Positions 62,179 through 64,000 of a stretch of 64,000 nucleotides of DNA are shown in pieces. The stretch is taken from NCBI GenBank assembly GCA_016286055.1, contig JAEERW010000016.1, positions 17,657-81,656 of the forward strand, in the 5' to 3' direction. This stretch comes from Bacteroidales bacterium. GTDB taxonomy: Bacteria > Bacteroidota > Bacteroidia > Bacteroidales > UBA3824. Position 1 is the stretch's first letter. Each line of letters opens with the position of its first letter. Under the pieces are notes generated by a model. That model was not told the origin of the DNA, ran no database searches, and saw only the letters and a program-made list of their open reading frames with translations. The position numbers and the translations under genes are program-made.

Positions 62179-62405
62179 AATCATAGAACAATAGTTCTCT
62201 GATTATGACATAAAATATTGGAAGTGTTATGACTTTCTCGTGTTAGAAGCTTAGGAACCTTTAAAACACAAATGTATATGAAAGCATAACAGCCACCCGT
62301 ATAGGGCGTGGTCTGTTATTGCCGTATCATATACATAGGTATTCCTAAGCACCTTAACACGAGATACGGAGCATAAAGTAACAGCACCACGCTCCGTCTT
62401 TTATA
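62179..62405 (+). ncRNA. candidate structured RNA with a 127-nt imperfect hairpin
   Basis: A -7-like TATATTTG (62164-62171) precedes a small hairpin (AATCA..TGATT, 62179-62204). Then a very long hairpin (62237-62363) pairs CTCGTGTTA/TAACACGAG, GCTTAGGAA/TTCCTAAGC, ATGTATATGA/TCATATACAT, ATAACAG/CTGTTAT and CCAC/GTGG in that order, each separated by small bulges. A terminator (ACGGAGC/GCTCCGT with TTTTAT, 62366-62405) ends it. No coding frame fits. The long bulged rod recalls 6S RNA or a mobile-element end, but no family is recognised. The promoter has no good -33 box, so transcription is unproven. Confidence 0.55.
62366..62405 (+). terminator. terminator after the long hairpin
   Basis: ACGGAGC pairs with GCTCCGT over an 18-nt loop, followed by CTTTTATAA. 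Confidence 0.65.
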
Positions 62406-62460
62406 ATGCCTCCTTTTGATTGTGCTATTTATTATTGTTTAATTTAAATATACAAACGAA

Positions 62461-63252
62461 ATGGACACATTATTTAAAGTATTTTGGGTATTGCTTTTGG
62501 CTTGGGTAGTATTCGGCATTATCGCCCCAAAAAAAGCCTTGGGTTTTATGAAAAACGACAGCAACAAGAAAAGAAGGTATGTGTTAATACTTGGCTTTGT
62601 TGTGTTTTGGGTATCTGTAATATTGCTTGCAATAGTGTCACCACCAAAAAGCAATACAAACAAAACATCGCAACTATCGGAAACGGTGGACAGTGCAAAA
62701 ACACCTGAGGTTGACTCTGTTGATTTAGTTACAAAAGAAATTTTGGAAAGACAACGAAAAGAGGACAGCATTACCGCTAAAAAACTAAAACCACTATTTG
62801 ATGAACAAAAAGATGAGTTTGATAGCAACGGCGGTTATTGGATAATGCCAAAAGATAGACCTAAATATACCAATAGAAACGGTGTTTATTGCTACTTCTA
62901 TATGAACAAAAACGGAAAACCGTCTAATATGAGGTTCAAGTTTCAATACTGTGGCGATGATTGGCTGTTTATTCAATCGCTGCAAATAAAGGTAAATGAT
63001 AACGTCTTAAATTATATTCCCAAAAAAGTTGATAGAGACAATGGAGGAGGTGATGTTTGGGAATGGTTTGACGAAGGAAAAACACAAAATGCTTCGGTTA
63101 GTGGTATAGTGTTCAATATAGCGATTGCCAATAAAGTAAAAATCAGAATTAACGGACAACAATATTATAAAGACATAACACTAACCTCAAAACAAATCAA
63201 GAGCATCAAAAACACTGTGGACTATTACAGAGCCTTAGGAGGTGAACTATAA
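62461..63252 (+). CDS. hypothetical two-helix membrane protein
   Basis: 263 residues with two membrane helices at the N-terminus (LFKVFWVLLLAWVVFGIIAP and YVLILGFVVFWVSVILLAIV), a charged linker (QLSETVDSAKTPEVDSVDLVTKEILERQRKED) and a beta-rich C-terminal domain (GVYCYFYMNKNGKPSNMRFKFQYCGDDWLFIQSLQIKVN, then VKIRINGQQYYKDITLTSKQIKSIK). No recognised family; such proteins recur on accessory islands in the phylum. It is AT-rich relative to the core genes. A terminator follows at 63278-63314. Confidence 0.7.
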   Translation: MDTLFKVFWVLLLAWVVFGIIAPKKALGFMKNDSNKKRRYVLILGFVVFWVSVILLAIVSPPKSNTNKTSQLSETVDSAKTPEVDSVDLVTKEILERQRKEDSITAKKLKPLFDEQKDEFDSNGGYWIMPKDRPKYTNRNGVYCYFYMNKNGKPSNMRFKFQYCGDDWLFIQSLQIKVNDNVLNYIPKKVDRDNGGGDVWEWFDEGKTQNASVSGIVFNIAIANKVKIRINGQQYYKDITLTSKQIKSIKNTVDYYRALGGEL

Positions 63253-63277
63253 TCAGAATCTTCAATAATCTATCAAC

Positions 63278-63314
63278 AAAACTCCACCGAATAAGATTTA
63301 GTGGAGTTTTATTA
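63278..63314 (+). terminator. terminator after the two-helix protein gene
   Basis: AAAACTCCAC pairs with GTGGAGTTTT around 13 nt, followed by ATTATT. Confidence 0.8.
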
Positions 63315-63349
63315 TTCTCAATTATTAATTAGTTAAGTATAATAAACAT

Positions 63350-63399
63350 TTCGGTATTTTAGGATAATTTGGGGATAAACAATTCGGTATTTTTGGATA
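63350..63399 (+). repeat. direct repeat TTCGGTATTTT-n-GGATA, two copies
   Basis: Copies begin at 63350 and 63383, about 33 nt apart. They lie just upstream of the promoter at 63416-63447 and could be operator sites for the ATPase gene. Confidence 0.55.
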
Positions 63400-63415
63400 T
63401 TTTTAGTAAAAACAT

Positions 63416-63447
63416 TTTGGTAAAATAAAAAATAATACATAAATTTG
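63416..63447 (+). promoter_or_regulatory. promoter of the truncated ATPase gene
   Basis: TTTG (63416-63419), a 20-nt spacer and TAAATTTG (63440-63447), 29 nt before the ATG. Confidence 0.6.
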
Positions 63448-63476
63448 TACGCTGAACCTTTAATAATTAAGCAATT

Positions 63477-63908
63477 ATGGAACGAATCTTCAAACGGAAA
63501 CTCTACGACCGTCTTTTAGAATGGAAAAATATCCAAAACGGCAAGACTGCAATGTTAATAGAAGGAGCAAGACGCGTAGGAAAATCCACACTTGTGGAAC
63601 AATTTGCTAAAAACGAATACGAATCTTACATCCTTATTGACTTTCTCGAAGCGTCTGACGAGGTTAAATCTCTGTTTAACAATCTAATGAACAAAGATTT
63701 CATTTTTCTTCAACTCCAAGCCATATATAATGTAGTACTAAAAGAGCGCAAGTCGGTAATAGTGTTTGACGAGGTTCAAAACTGTCCATTGGCCCGACAA
63801 GCAATCAAATACCTTGTTAAAGACGGTCGTTACGACTATATAGAGACAGGCTCGCTCATCAGTATTAAGAAAAACACTAAGGACATCTATTCTCCGCTGT
63901 CCAATTAA
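63477..63908 (+). pseudogene. 5' fragment of a DUF4143-type AAA ATPase gene
   Basis: The 143-residue frame begins like a full ATPase: GKTAMLIEGARRVGKSTLVEQFAKNEYESYILIDFLEA (Walker A), KSVIVFDEVQNCP (Walker B) and YDYIETGSLISIKKNTKDI. Family members continue for 250 or more residues after that, but here six unrelated residues (YSPLSN) precede a stop. The break lies near nt 63887, and the sequence beyond is GC-rich and of different character. An insertion into the gene is the simplest explanation; an assembly join cannot be excluded. Its promoter and leader are intact. Confidence 0.8.
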
Positions 63909-63948
63909 TCTCCTATTTCAACTCAATTAATCATCGTTTTACCATTTC

Positions 63949-64000
63949 CTGTTGGCGCGGGGGAGACGGAGGTAGCGGGAGAAGGTGTGGCGATGAGAAC
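63949..64000 (-). CDS. possible 3' end of a minus-strand gene (right edge)
   Basis: A frame on the minus strand is open from the right edge and ends at TAA (63949-63951), reading SHRHTFSRYLRLPRANRKW at the tail. It is GC-rich, unlike the ATPase. It could be the end of a transposase or other inserted gene, but 17-19 residues are too few to name it. Confidence 0.3.

Noticed and set aside
62237..62363. Retron msr-msd or group II intron remnant
   Set aside because: No reverse transcriptase gene and no conserved domain V; only the hairpin is seen.

Overview
The window is chromosomal DNA from a member of the Bacteroidales (phylum Bacteroidota). Several signs agree. Promoters follow the Bacteroidota pattern TTTG-N19/20-TAnnTTTG (for example 5039-5069, 14035-14065, 34261-34291). 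Start codons sit behind A-rich leaders rather than Shine-Dalgarno sequences. The gene content is typical of the phylum: a MurF-Alr fusion, a DUF2723 membrane protein, DUF5686 and DUF5723 surface proteins, a TonB-dependent receptor and a Bacteroidota-type RpoN. I cannot assign a genus. No prophage, CRISPR array or rRNA operon is visible; the main sign of mobile DNA is a broken ATPase gene at the right edge.

Layout. 1-2.4 kb: an O-acetyltransferase pair for polysaccharide (MBOAT plus AlgJ/AlgX-like). 2.4-5 kb: an unknown protein and class I fumarase on the minus strand. 5.1-12.2 kb: a compact plus-strand set of lipoprotein, FHA-domain membrane protein, PP2C phosphatase, Ser/Thr kinase and a MurF-like/alanine racemase fusion. 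12.4-12.6 kb: a strong candidate small RNA or attenuator. 12.7-16.2 kb: a sigma-like protein, a small one-span membrane protein and a large TPR/WG membrane protein. 16.3-22 kb: beta-barrel protein, UbiX, lysozyme, tRNA-dihydrouridine synthase, MscS channel and ADP-ribosylglycohydrolase. 22.3-27.6 kb: a three-gene surface operon. 27.7-30.2 kb: a lone STAND-like NTPase. 30.4-35.5 kb: TonB receptor, LepA, a coiled-coil protein, two tRNA-Phe and one tRNA-Gln. 35.7-42.7 kb: DUF2723, DUF805 and DUF5686 proteins. 42.8-50.9 kb: four large membrane-anchored proteins, three with a common N-terminal domain. 50.9-57 kb (minus): a membrane protein, RpoN, an alpha-oxoamine-synthase-like enzyme and three tandem duplicate lipoproteins. 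57-58.8 kb: PyrH and an Ldh-family dehydrogenase. 58.8-62.1 kb (minus): an Lhr-like helicase downstream of an overlapping DUF3791-DUF3990-DUF3791 cassette. 62.2-64 kb: a long hairpin RNA candidate, an unknown membrane protein and the truncated ATPase.

How the genes may work together. The best candidate for an undescribed system is 42812-50878. A predicted inside-facing domain of about 145 residues, ending in a WGF motif, occurs in three neighbouring proteins. In two of them it is joined through a transmembrane helix to different outer domains (a subtilisin-like protease; beta-sandwich repeats), and a fourth protein carries only the anchor and beta-repeats. The kinase/phosphatase/FHA set at 5-10 kb has the same one-span architecture and could be a regulatory counterpart, but no sequence evidence links the two. 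The two structured RNA candidates and the DUF3990 cassette coupled to a helicase are the next most interesting items. All family names come from motif recognition by eye; no database search was possible.
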